In this document: positions 45,462 to 56,401 of the stretch, in pieces
Layout: each line of letters opens with the position of its first letter
How positions within the stretch are numbered: position 1 is the first letter of the stretch
Translations under genes and position numbers: made by a program
From: Erythroxylum novogranatense
Lineage: Eukaryota; Streptophyta; Magnoliopsida; Malpighiales; Erythroxylaceae
Direction of reading: 5' to 3'
Assembly (NCBI GenBank): GCA_029891385.1
Contig: CM057229.1
Location: forward strand, 4,589,001 to 4,653,000
DNA length: 64,000 nt
Notes under the pieces: generated by a model
What the model saw: the letters and a program-made list of their open reading frames with translations, nothing else
Told to the model about the DNA's origin: nothing
Database searches by the model: none

Positions 45462-45482
45462 AGGTGTTGTTTTGTTGTAGTG
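45462..45482. repeat. Right terminal inverted repeat of the CACTA element
   Basis: The plus strand ends GGTGTTGTTTTGTTGTAGTG; its reverse complement starts CACTACAACAAAACAACACC, the CACTA signature. Sequence directly outside (CCATCTTTG) belongs to the copia element. Confidence 0.85.
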
Positions 45483-46159
45483 CCATCTTTGACAACCCAC
45501 CACCAATCCATCCCTTACAAAAACAAACCACTTCATCAAGTCAAATCCTAATTCAACCTTAGTCTTACCAAAATGTTCCTGGATCACAAATTTATCGAGC
45601 CTATTATGTTGCAAATTCTGAAAATGCATCATATCCACAACAATTTTCCTCTCAGCCCTCATGCTTACTCACCTCAACCTCAAACAACACAACCTTATGT
45701 ATCCCAATCAGCCTATACACACCAAATGCCTTACCATTCGATACGCACACAAACATCAAGCCTACAACCACAAAATACTTATCCTATTAATAACTCCTCA
45801 TCCCAAAAACCATCAGAAACCGGTCCAAACTTCCAAGCTAACCTACACAACATTCCAAACAATCAACCTGGTTCATCACAGACTAGCAAAACAACAAAAA
45901 AAACTAGTGACAGAGGAAAGTGTATTTGTGATGTAAGCTTGTCACAAAACTAGGAACAATGACCCTGATGTTGAAATTTGCATAGCTAAAGCAAAGGAGG
46001 AGAAAGAGGGTGAATGGCTAGTGGACAATGGACGTTCAAATCACATGACAAGAAGAAGAGAAACGTTTGTGAAGAAAGATACAAATATAAACACAGTGGT
46101 AAAGATTGGAAATGGTGAAATTATATCAGTATCGTGGAAGGGGGCTGTGGAAATTAAAT
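45483..46159 (+). pseudogene. Copia retrotransposon fragment 1: gag C-terminus and protease
   Basis: Upstream there is a Gln/Pro/Ser-rich coding stretch (NVPGSQIYRAYYVANSENAS, later TQPYVSQSAYTHQMPYHS) that changes frame once, consistent with the end of a copia gag. A damaged zinc knuckle follows (GKCI.., ..CHKTRN). From about 46010 the frame reads EGEWLVDNGRSNHMT, the copia protease active site with DNG in place of the usual DSG/DTG, then VVKIGNGEIISVSWKGAVEIK. It is cut off at 46159 by the minus-strand LTR element, and on the left by the CACTA end. The protein resumes at about 52884. Confidence 0.75.
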
Positions 46160-49100
46160 TGTTGGGACCTGATCAGAGAACCGGATCCCAACCGGACTAA
46201 CGAAACAAAAGAAACAGAGAACGAAACAAAAAATGAAAAGCGACGCACAATTTGAAGCGGAGGCAAAAATACAACGCAACGGAACAACCAGAACGAGGCG
46301 AATAGCGAAATGCGAAAGCCAATAGCAAAAACGAACTCGAAACAAAGTACGAATACCAAAATACGGAAGCAAAATACAAATTGGATTAATCAAACCATAT
46401 GGCGGAGACAAATCAAAGCAGAACATATCCAACATCCGAGAACAATTATCGAAGAAAAACGATCGCGTTGGAAACCTAAACGATCCAAATCCGGTATAAA
46501 ATTCTTTTTCTTTCTTTCTCATCTTTATTCAAACTAATGCAAATCAAGAATACAATTTCCTTTTTCTTGGGAAGTGTTCTCAATCCATTTCTCAATTCAT
46601 AACAAACTTTTTATCCATCATATAAGTCCCATAATCCATTATCACACTTCTTAATCTTATTTTTATTCATTTTCAACTTATTATCTAACGAAATTTCGGC
46701 AGCATAACGGCTGCCTTTGACCTAACCCAAAACCTGCAATTGGTTCAAAATACACTTCTAAAAGCCCAATCAATCATACAATCATCAAAATCAACCGGAC
46801 CCTCCGTCCGGGATCTCAGCATACACAAATGCAAACCTAATTCTAAAACACTTTAATAATTCACAATCAATCAAATTCATCCAAACACAATCCAATCCAT
46901 AACTTAATCCAATACATATATCCAGAATTCATAATACATTCCCAAAATGGATAAACAAAACATTTTAATGGCATTGCAAGCCATTTACAAAACTTGTCCA
47001 AAAATCTCAAGTACACAATTTACAAACAGAACAAAACGAACAGACAACTTGAATTTCTTTCATCCGATCTCCGTCAAACACGGAGATGGAGATGAAAGGG
47101 GGGTGAGCTACACAGCTCAGTAGATAACACATTTATAAATTAAAAAATAAGCAGAAATCATTTTTCATAAACTTTTTGCCAAAAGACTTATTTTTCAAAC
47201 TTTACAACCTTTCAAACATTTTCCTCAAACCTTGCAATATTTTTCAAACTTTTCATAATAAATTTCACTTTTTTATTTCTCAATTTTAAACATGAATGCA
47301 ACACACAGAAACAAATCAAAAACACGTAACATATCAAATCTGGTGCGGTTCGGTCCGAAGCGAGCGTCTTTCGCACATTCAGCATAGCAGTCTTTGCGGT
47401 AGTGAGCGAACGTACTACACTTTCCCGCATAGCGGTCCAGTATAAGCCGTGAAGGAGTCCAAATCGAGCTCCATGTCACTAAAGAAAATGGGAGAAGGCT
47501 ATAAGCGAATAGAGACAAAGTAATCGACTCACAAGGACTGACCAAACCCACATAACACATAAGCGAAAACGAAATTGAATTGCCCGAAGGCCCTTTTCGA
47601 ATCTTGATTTTCTTGAAATTTTCATATTTTCACATAATTCTACATACAAATCAAATTGCCCGCAGGCACATTTTGAAACTTGATTTTATACATTCACATA
47701 ATGCATACAATTCAATCAATTCAATAATGCAACAAACATAGCAACTATCAAAACATTCATATATAATGATGCAAATTTGTTCAAAACACATTCGGAAATC
47801 ATAAGTCCACTATTAACCAACATTTTTCAAACATTTACAAACACGATAATTTATCAAAAATCCAAGTTTTGCTTTCTTTAATTTTTCAAACATTGCATAT
47901 TGCTTACAAATTAAAATATAAATATGCTACCCACCTCGAATTAATGCCAGAACCTTGTTCCAAGCTTCAATTTGGCCATTTCTCCTTTCTTCCTTCCAAT
48001 TTAACATTCCCTAAAGCAATTTCATCAAAATTCAACCTCATAAATACCTTAATCCTTAAAATTGATGTCATAAATCATCAATTCATACTAATTCCAAGAT
48101 ATTTAAATCACTAATTTCTAAATCCCCAAATTTCAAATTTGTCCTAAACCGATTCACTCAAATTCGATATCATATTTAACTTAATTTCTCAAATTAAGCT
48201 TAGAAAACATTATTTCCTCACATATTTAAACTATCTAAATCTCCAATTTTCAAAAACCCCAATTTCTAAAATTGGCCTAAACCAATTTACGCAAATTCCA
48301 TATCATAAATCACAATTTCTTCAAAATTGATTTCATATATCACCAATTCATTATACTTTCCATGATTCTAAGCCAATAATTTTCAAAAATTCCGAATTCT
48401 AAAATTGGGCAAAATCCCTACTCACATAAATCCAAAATTAAATCTAACATACTTAATAATCTCTCAAATTGACTTCAAATACCACAAACCCATATCATAA
48501 TCATGCTAAAACAACCAAAAGTTTAAGAAAATCTCAAAGCTCGAAATTTCCTCTTACCTCATTTCTCCTCTAATTTTCAGATTTCTTGGTTCATGAAGAA
48601 ACTCTCTTCATTCTCCATCCTTTTCCTTCTTGGAACAATCCCAAAATTCTTAAGAATCAAGTAGAAAAATCGAATTCTTTACCTTTCTCTCTCATCTTTG
48701 CCGAATTCTCCATTTCTTTCTCCACTTTTCTTCCTTTCTTCCTTATTCTTCTTTTCTTCCTCCAAAAGTCGTGCTCTCCCTTTAAAAAACGACACCCCTT
48801 TTGTGTTTTAAAGCCATGTCATTAAAATGAAAGATAAAAGACCATAATGCCCCTAACATTACTTTTAGTTATGCCTAACTTTCGGATCTGATTCGCACTA
48901 TCAATTTGAAGAAATTTTTCAAAACTTCCTTCTATAGAAATGTTCCTCTATGTCTTAATTTCATAATGCAACAAGAATCATTCAATTCGGAGCACTACAT
49001 CAAAAGTTATGCTCAAAACATTTCGGATATGTTCATGCTCAAACACATTTTCCAGCACGTTATTTCCATCCAGAAATTAACATTCTTAATCTCAAAATTG

Positions 49101-50584
49101 ACATTCGATGTCTTCATAACAATTGTAGCCCTATTTCTCTAGTTTAATTCAAAATAAGAATCGCCTCATTTCGATCACCAAAGCAAAAGTTATGCTCAAA
49201 ATACTTTCAGATGTTCCTAATCCAAAAACTGCATACTAATCCGAACTTAAATTCAGAAATGGAAAGTCTTAGGGGCAAAATTGACATTTCATTTCTTCAT
49301 ATGATTTGTAGCCCCATGTCTTAATTTTATTTTGCCTTAAGAATCACTTCAATCGGATCACCACAGATCTCGAATTTCTCAAAATACTGAACTATGTTTA
49401 GAAAATTTCCCGACTCATTTTGATTAAATTAATCACCATTAATTTAATCTCAAAATTCACCAATTTCCCGTAAAACAGAAATTCACTGTCTTAAGAATCC
49501 AACGCTTTAAAAACCAAATCAATCGGATGTCGGACGGAAAAGATATGAGCGAAATATTGAAGAGGAGTCATATTTCCTCTAATATGGAAATAATAATTAA
49601 ATAATCTAAAAATAATAATTAAAAATTAATAAAAAAATTAATAAAAATTTTTATACAAAGGCTCCTCACTAGAGCGATACGTCGCCCTAGCGAGAGAGCT
49701 TACGAAAAAAAAATTCAAAAAAAAATATAATTATATACATAATTACATATATATATATTCAAATTTTCAAAAATCGTAGCTCTTGATTTCGAATTCTAAA
49801 TTTGACAAATTTGGCTTCTATGGAAAGCTTGAGGGAAGCTCTACAACTTCCATGTAGATCTCAAAAATCAATTTTGTCTCTAAAGGGGTCAAAAGTTCAG
49901 TCAAAGGTACTGCCCCAATTTAATATATCCCTAAACAAATGTCAAGTTTGAAAATTCATATCTTTCAACTCCAAAATCCAATCATGTCATATTTTATATC
50001 GATGCGAAGATTAGAAAGTCACCTTCAACTTGCATGAAGGACATAAAAATCAATTTGACTCCTAAGGAAGTCCATTTTCCGGTCAAAGATTCTGTCCTCT
50101 AATATTCATGCTAAAACCATAACATAAACTTGTAAAAATCATAACTTATTATTCCTTGATCGAAAAATTGCATACTTTATGTCAAAATAAAGATCAAATC
50201 AAATCCTTCAATTTCCATGAGAACTTAAAAGCTAAATTATCCTCTAACTAGGTAAATTTTCCAGTCAAAGCTTCAGCCATAATATAAGTCAACCTATAAC
50301 ACACCTAAACTTTGACTGATCATAACTTTCACTCTCGAGATCGAAAAATTACAAACTTCTTGGCTACAGAAATCTCTTAATATAATCTACAAGTTTCATG
50401 TAGAACATTTTCTCAAATTATGCCTCAATCAAAAGTCAACTATTAATGGCCAAAAAGTCAAACTTTTCACAATTTTTCATCTTCTCACACATTCTCTCTT
50501 TATTTCTTGATTTTCAACTTAATTTCAATCAACTCATCCACTTTTGAATATTTCTTATTTTCACTCAAAAATCGGGGTCCAACA
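46160..50584 (-). repeat. LTR of the minus-strand element (4425 bp)
   Basis: In plus orientation it begins TGTTGGGACC and ends GGGGTCCAACA, so on its own strand it reads TGTTGGACCCC to GGTCCCAACA, as in the tandem complex. Other landmarks: hairpin CGGAC-CCTCC-GTCCG at 46796-46810, repeats of about 182 bp at 49841-50392, and the reverse of CGTCCGACATCCGATTGA at 49519-49536. A GGTAAGA donor-like site follows a leader near 48555 (minus strand). Confidence 0.87.
49841..50392 (-). repeat. Repeats of about 182 bp in the minus-strand LTR
   Basis: CTACAA/CTTCAA cores (reverse of TTGTAG/TTGAAG), each followed by ..CATG, lie at 49841, 50023, 50206 and 50387: spacings 182, 183 and 181 bp. This is the same module as in the first LTR of the window and in the tandem complex. 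Confidence 0.75.
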
Positions 50585-51262
50585 TTTCTCCCCCTCTTAA
50601 AAGAATTTCGTCCTTGAAATTCATACTTGATTTTACACTAAGTACCACATCCTTACATATATTTTCTTTCCAAACGAAGATAATCAAACACTTTCTTACT
50701 AATTTCTTTCCAAACCTCTTAATCAATCACTTTTTCTTATTTAATTTCCTCATCATACATACTCTCAATCTCTTCACAATACTTCACTTCTTGTACCTTA
50801 TACCACTCATATCATATCAACTTACTATATCTATAACTCATTATTTCTTCAGATATGGACACAAGTCAATGGTCCATTTCTTAAGGAACCCTAATATGGT
50901 TCAATCATCATTTAATCTTTATCATCATCTCATCTTTCAAATAGTCATACTTTCATCTCACAGAAGTATAGGCTGTATCAATTTCTCCCAATTCATTATG
51001 CAATTCACATCTCAAGTTCCACAAACACATGTTTCTAACCAATCATATTCTTAACACCCAAAACAAACAATCACTTTAATTCTTCAACTAAGTCATGATA
51101 AGTCATGCACATCAATTTCACATTCCTAAAGTCAGTCATACTTCTAGTCATCAAAATCAAACGATCACTTAGCACATCCTCACAAATTCAATTTTATCCT
51201 TACACACTCTTCTCAATCTTATATGCCCAGCTAAGACCCTAATACTGGGCTCTGATACCATA
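50585..51262 (-). mobile_element. Internal region of the minus-strand element (about 678 bp)
   Basis: Starts (plus view) with a pyrimidine tract TTTCTCCCCCTC (reverse of the purine tract) and ATTTCGTCC (reverse of GGACGAAAT), and ends with GGGCTCTGATACCA at 51246-51259, the reverse of TGGTATCAGAGCCC. Sequence near the primer site is clearly related to internal regions A-C. No protein domain is seen. Confidence 0.85.
51246..51259 (-). promoter_or_regulatory. Primer binding site (tRNA-iMet), minus strand
   Basis: Reverse complement reads TGGTATCAGAGCCC. Confidence 0.88.
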
Positions 51263-52611
51263 AATGTTGGTTAATAGTGGACTTATGATTTCCGAACGTG
51301 TTTTGAACAAATTTGCATCATTATATATGAATGTTTTGATAATTGCTATGCTTGTTGCATTATTGAATTGATTGAATTGTATGCATTATGTGAATGTATA
51401 AAATCAAGTTTCAAAATGTGCCTGCGGGCAATTTGATTTGTATGTGGGAATTATTTGAAAATATGAAAATTTTCAAGAAAATCAAGATTTTGAAAAGGGC
51501 CTTCGGGCAATTCGAATTTCCGTTTTCGCTTATGTGTTATGTGGGTTTGGTCAGGTCCTTGTGAGTCAGTGTACTGTCTCTATTCATTTATAGCCTTCTC
51601 CCAGTTGCCTGCTAGTGACATGGAGCTCCTATTTTGGACTCTCTTCACGGCTACACCGGACCGCTATGCGGGAAAGTGTAGTACCTTCTGTTCACGACTG
51701 CACAAGATTGCTATGCAGGAATGTGCAGTACATTCTGCTTCGGACCGAACCAGATCAGTTTGATATGTTACGTGTTTTTGATTTGTTTCTGTGTGCTGCA
51801 TTCATGTTTAAAATTGAAAAATAAAAAAGTGAAATTTATTATGAAAAGTTTGAAAAATATTGCAAGATTTGAGGAAAATGTTTGAAAGGTTGTAAAGTTT
51901 GAAAAACAAGTCTTTTGGCAAAAAGTTTATGAAAAATGATTTCTGCTTATTTTTCAATTTATAAATGTGTTATCCACTGAGCTGTGTAGCTCACCCCCCT
52001 TTCATCCCCATCTCCAGGTTTCGAGAAGGAGATCGGATGAAAGAAATTCAAGTTGTCTGTTCGTTTTGTTTTGTTTGTAAATTGTGTACTTGAGATTTTT
52101 GGACAAGTTTTGTAAATGGCTTGCAATGCCATTAAAGTGTTTTGTGTATCCACTTTGGGAATGTATTATGAATTCTGGATATATGTATTGGATTAAGTTA
52201 TGGATTGGATTGTGTTTGGATGAATTTGATTGATTGTGAATTATTAAAGTGTTTTAGAATTAGGTTTGCGTTTGTGTATGCTGAGATCCCGGACGGAGGG
52301 TCCGGTTGATTTTGATGATTGTATGATTGATTGGGCTTTTAGAAGTGTATTTTGAATCAATTGCAGGTTTTGGGTTAGGTCAAAGGCAGTCGTTATGCTG
52401 CTGAAATTTCGTTAGATAATAAGTTGAAAATGAATAAAAATAAGATTAAGATGTGTGATAATGGATTATGGGACTTATATGATGGATAAAAAGTTTGTTA
52501 TGAATTGAGAAATGGATTGAGGACACTTCCCAAGAAAAAGGAAATTGTATTCTTGATTTGCATTAGTTTGAATAAAGATGAGAAAGAAAGAAAGAAATTT
52601 TTATACCGGCT
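51261..52611 (+). repeat. Inverted partial LTR copy
   Basis: Matches the reverse complement of about 46494-47826, for example AATGTTGGTTAATAGTGG at 51262 and the hairpin CGGAC-GGAGG-GTCCG at 52290-52304. The two arms, roughly 1.35 kb each, face each other across about 3.4 kb. The join to the primer site falls on TGTTGG, a string present both at the LTR terminus and inside the LTR. Confidence 0.85.
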
Positions 52612-52630
52612 AGAACTCACCTAAAGCCAG

Positions 52631-52811
52631 AGGGGACAATACTGATTAAGTTGGATGTCGTGGTATAACCCGCAAACACCTAAGGGTGGGGGGTGGGGTC
52701 CAACATTAAAGGCGTCTTTTAATGTTGGACCCACACTGGCTAGCATTTCCACCCAAAGATGTGTGTTTGCGGGTTATCATGACATCAACACAAATCAGTA
52801 TTGTCCTCTTT
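52631..52811. repeat. Foldback with arms of about 49 bp
   Basis: 52631-52679 (GGGGACAATACTGATT.. to ACCCGCAAACAC) pairs with 52763-52811 (GTGTTTGCGGGTTATCATG.. to CAGTATTGTCCTC). Near the centre a second inverted repeat occurs, CCAACATTAAA / TTTAATGTTGG. It abuts the tRNA-like segment on the right and the LTR copy on the left. Confidence 0.8.
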
Positions 52812-52883
52812 GGTGGGAATCGAACACCCAACCTCAAGGTTTTGTTGCTTTTACAAGCACGCCTCTTACCATTGAGCCAAAGC
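52808..52883 (-). ncRNA. tRNA-like segment, probable SINE head or tRNA pseudogene
   Basis: On the minus strand the 76 nt start GCTTTGGCTCAATGGTAAGA and end TGTTCGATTCCCACCAAAG. A box A-like TGGCTCAATGG and a box B-like GTTCGATTCC are present, and CTTTGG / CCAAAG can form an acceptor-like stem. The anticodon arm does not fold cleanly (TGCTT-GTAA-AAGCA leaves a four-base loop), so it is not a working tRNA. Position at the head of the foldback suggests a tRNA-derived SINE whose body was duplicated in inverted form. Confidence 0.6.
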
Positions 52884-52999
52884 TGGAAATACACTTCTTG
52901 AGGAATTCTATTATATCCCTGAACTTGATCAAAATTTGGTCAGTGTTGGTCAGCTATTGGACAAGAAGTACAAGGTTCATTTTGAAGATGAAATGTTCA
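52884..52999 (+). pseudogene. Copia retrotransposon fragment 2 (protease to integrase link)
   Basis: Reads NTLLEEFYYIPELDQNLVSV, then GQLLDKKYKVHFEDEMF, the typical copia segment between protease and the pre-integrase zinc domain. It is cut by the solo LTR at 53000 and resumes at 56402 with RIFNEQGELVHKVPM in the same frame once one copy of the five-base duplication is removed. Confidence 0.88.
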
Positions 53000-55900
53000 T
53001 ATAACATCCCGTTACCCATGTTAATGCTAAAATTGTAAATGTGAGAGATTACAGAGAAATTAGGAAATAATTTCATGCTCATGCACTTCATGATATGCAC
53101 ATATATGTGAATAGTGAATTTTGCGTACATCAAATTGATTGTAAATGCATTCATTGACATTTCCAGGTATAATTGCTTGTAAATGTGATTTTATTGGAAA
53201 TTGTGGTTTGATTATATTGAAATTTTGATTTGGAGATTAGAATTCTTGATTTAAAATCTTTGGAGTTTTGAGGAAATTTTCTAAAAAGAATTGGGACAAT
53301 TCTTAGACTAGGAAAATGCCAATTGGCAAAACAATTGATAATGGTAGTAGAATTTATTGTCAAATAGCAATGAAAATTTTTGATAAATGACTTTAGGATT
53401 TATTGACATGTGTGAATAAAAATTGGGAGACAACTATAATAGAAATTAGATTAAAGTTATAAGAATTGGACATGTAGCAAGTGACATGTGTCAGTTGCCA
53501 AACAATACCTTAAGTCCACTAATCCTTAAATTTTAAAGACCTCCGTTTTTTGGTTTTGTCTCCCACGATGCTTTTAGTTAAAAGAAGCTTAGGGTTTTGT
53601 TTTTGGCTCTCTCCATCTTCCTCTTTGTGGCTTCCCTTCTCCTATTCTTCTTGATTTTTATTCTCCAAATCACCACCCACGTTGAACCTCTCATCTTTCA
53701 ATTTCTACTTCCTTCATGTTGTCTTCTTCATTGCCCTAAGAAAACCTAAACTTTCCAACCTCCATGATGATTTACGTGGGATGCATGGAAAATTAGGAAT
53801 TTTTAGTGATCTTGAGAAGTTGGAAGAATTTGAAGCTACAACAAGTAAGTTATGCTTTAAATGTCACGGGTATGGTTAAATGAAGCTAGATTGATGAGTA
53901 AATGAAGATTGATTACTTGATTATGTAATTTTTATGTATGTGTCGTGGGTGATGTAAATGTCTTGTTTTTGTAATTGTGAATGATCATTAATGACCCATA
54001 AATTGTTATAGAGATGTTTTGGAAGTTGGATGATCCATATAATGTGTTTGGATGATTGAATTAAATTGATGAATGAATGAAAATATGGATGTTCTATTTT
54101 TGGGTTAATGATCGAATATAGATCATGAATGGCTCTGTAAATGTTAGTGAGTTGAAATGGAGTAGAGAATGGAGAGTAAATGAAGTAGAAAATGGTGATT
54201 TTTGTACAAGTTATGTTAGGTGTAAAATCTGAAAAATTGGAAGATGACTGACTGAAAAATTGTTTACTAAGTATGCTTTAGTATTGTAGCCATAACTTTC
54301 TCTCTAGTTATCCAAATGAGATGATTCTTAATTTGGATTAAACTAGAGACATATGACTACAATTTTCATGAATAAGTCAAAATTAAATTCGATCCTAAGG
54401 AGTATCAAAATCTGAACTGAAGTTGTTGAAAAACTGGGTTTGCGTCTGTGTATTTCGAACTTGAAGGATATTATTGAGGATTTCTTTTGGGTAAAGTTTG
54501 TCATGGCAAACTTGTAAAATTTTCATGAGAATTCCTCTCTGAAGGAGTTCTCCGCGCTGAACTTTTTCTACACGGAACATGTTTCACTATTTTGGGCATA
54601 TATTTTTCTATAGTTATCCAAATGGACTGATTCTTAATTTAAAGTAAACCAGAGACATAGGGATATAAATCATCTGAAAAATAAAATTCTGAATCGGACT
54701 CTAAAAGTTTCAATTTCTGGGTGAAAGTTGAGTATAGGGTGCTGTCTCTGAATAAAAGCAATCCAAAAATATTTCGAGTATAACTTTCACATTACTGAAC
54801 CAAATTGAGTGATTTTGATGCCAATAGAAACATAAGACATAGAGGAACACATTTCTAGTTAGAGAGTATGACCAAATTACATCAGTTTCTCTTTCTAATT
54901 GAATGTGAATATTAGACTGAAAGTTTGTCATGGAAAAAATCTGAAGGGATTCAATGAGAAATGAAATGCGATTTTAATGGTTTTAGTAAGGCATACACCT
55001 AAGTATAAATATTACTTAGATGAGTTTTGATATAAGACTGATAATGTGATTAGAATAAGGAAAAGATACCTGGGATTGTCATGTGCATTCATGATACATA
55101 TTTTATATACACACTTGTGCATAAGTCAATTATTAATGTGTGTTCATTGTGTCTATTGCATAATTTTGATGTGTAGGATGAATGTCTACATTCAAATGTT
55201 TCCAAATTTTGAAGCTAGTGCTAATTTGGAGAGTACAATGAGTAGACCTAAATGGTCTCATTTTATTGTTTGTTTTGTTTACAATTTTGTATGGATTGAC
55301 TACTAAATTCTCATATGAATGTGAATGATTGTGTTGATTTATGGACAAAAGGTCCAATGATTGTGATGTTGATTGCGATATTGAAGTGCTACTTATATGT
55401 GAATGAGATGAAATAATTGTGCATAATATGATTGTTAAATGCCGGACCACAATCTAATGGCAAATGTGTTTGAATGTGCATTTGTATGTAAATGAAAAGT
55501 GATACTTAACTCTAATGTTGAATGTCGGACTATGGTCTGATGATATGTGAATATGAGTGAATATGGATCACACAAATACGAATGATGCATTTCATTTCAT
55601 GAATGCATGAAACATAATGGTTGTTGTAACTAGAGTAGCCATCGATCAGAGTTTAAAGGTCAACGAGTAAAAATGAGCTTCGAGCTCAAAAGTGAATCAG
55701 AGCCTCAGGCTCAACGTTTAATGAGCTCTGTATCCCCCAAGCGGATAAGGGACAATTATTAATGAGCCCTATATGGGACAGTTTAGGCACTCAGTCACAA
55801 TAAAGTAATAAATAAAAAGTGGGTCTCATGTGCACTGCATATGCATAATATGAGCGATTAAATTGTGTTGAATGTGAAGTGTGAAATGAGTAATGATGTG

Positions 55901-56396
55901 AATTATGTGTTACGTGATTGGGTGAGCCATTGATGATGGTCACTCATTGAGTTCGCAAAACTCACCCAAAATTTACAAATATTTTTCAGGATCAGAAGAA
56001 TACCCAGTTAGGCCAACGGGAGTATACCTACGGCATTCAAGTAAAGGATAGAAGTCAAGATCAATTTTTCATTTCTTTATTTTGTATTAAATTGTATATT
56101 CCGTAACTTTTTGTATAAATTTGTATTCCAAAATGACTAAAGTGTTTTGTATTTGTGAAAGGGCCCAAATGGTATTGAAAATTTTGTTGATTGTATAGTG
56201 TTGATTGAAAATGTTTATAAAGGAAAGTGGGCCTGAGTTGGTTATGGATTTCTGCATATTGTGTTTGTATTTTCAAAGAAAAATTTATACCACTTTCTGA
56301 ATAATAAAGTGCTTTAGCACACGACCCTCATGGGGCACGGACTCGGATATCACCCATGATGTCAGGTTTGGGCACCAGGGGAGTTGGGGTGCTATA
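53000..56396 (+). mobile_element. Solo LTR of a TACA-type gypsy family (3397 bp)
   Basis: Starts TATAACATCCCGTTACCC (expected TGTAACATCCCG) and ends GGGGTGCTATA (compare GGGGGCGCTACA). Flanks GTTCA (52995-52999) and GTGCA (56397-56401) are a target duplication with one difference. Removing it restores the copia frame exactly. Landmarks: leader, GTAAGT at 53845-53850, a TTTTTCAGGATCAG acceptor-like site at about 55985, and hairpins at 55675-55712. Older than the other LTRs, judging by the mutated termini. Confidence 0.88.
55675..55712 (+). repeat. Paired hairpins in the solo LTR
   Basis: GAGC-TTCGA-GCTC (55675-55687) and GAGCC-TCA-GGCTC (55700-55712), the second followed by AACG as in the gypsy LTR cluster. 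A looser pair GCCC-TATAT-GGG lies near 55766-55778. Confidence 0.75.
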
Positions 56397-56401
56397 GTGC
56401 A

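Larger units (their letters stand above)
26239..45482 (-). mobile_element. CACTA (En/Spm-type) DNA transposon, gene on minus strand, left end not located
   Basis: The right end (5' end relative to the transposase gene) is secure: the plus strand finishes with GTTGTTTTGTTGTAGTG at 45482, the reverse complement of a CACTACAAC.. terminus, with six GACGT-type subterminal motifs just inside. A Tnp2-family transposase gene runs leftward. The left terminus is not identified: the only CACTACAA strings near 26244 and 26378 do not match the right terminus beyond eight bases and lack GACGT motifs. The element may extend left through the LTR complex and out of the window. It hosts the gypsy insertion at 28461-38343. 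Confidence 0.8.
46160..52611 (-). mobile_element. Minus-strand non-autonomous LTR element with inverted partial second LTR
   Basis: A distant relative of the tandem complex: LTR (46160-50584), internal region (50585-51262), then, instead of a second LTR in the same orientation, a segment of the LTR in inverted orientation (51261-52611). Shared ends (TGTTGG..AACA), primer site and purine tract assign it to the same group. It interrupts the copia protease region. No gag-pol is present. Confidence 0.8.

Noticed and set aside
52808..52883. A functional tRNA gene on the minus strand
   Set aside because: The anticodon arm does not give a seven-base loop and the acceptor stem has an imperfect end.
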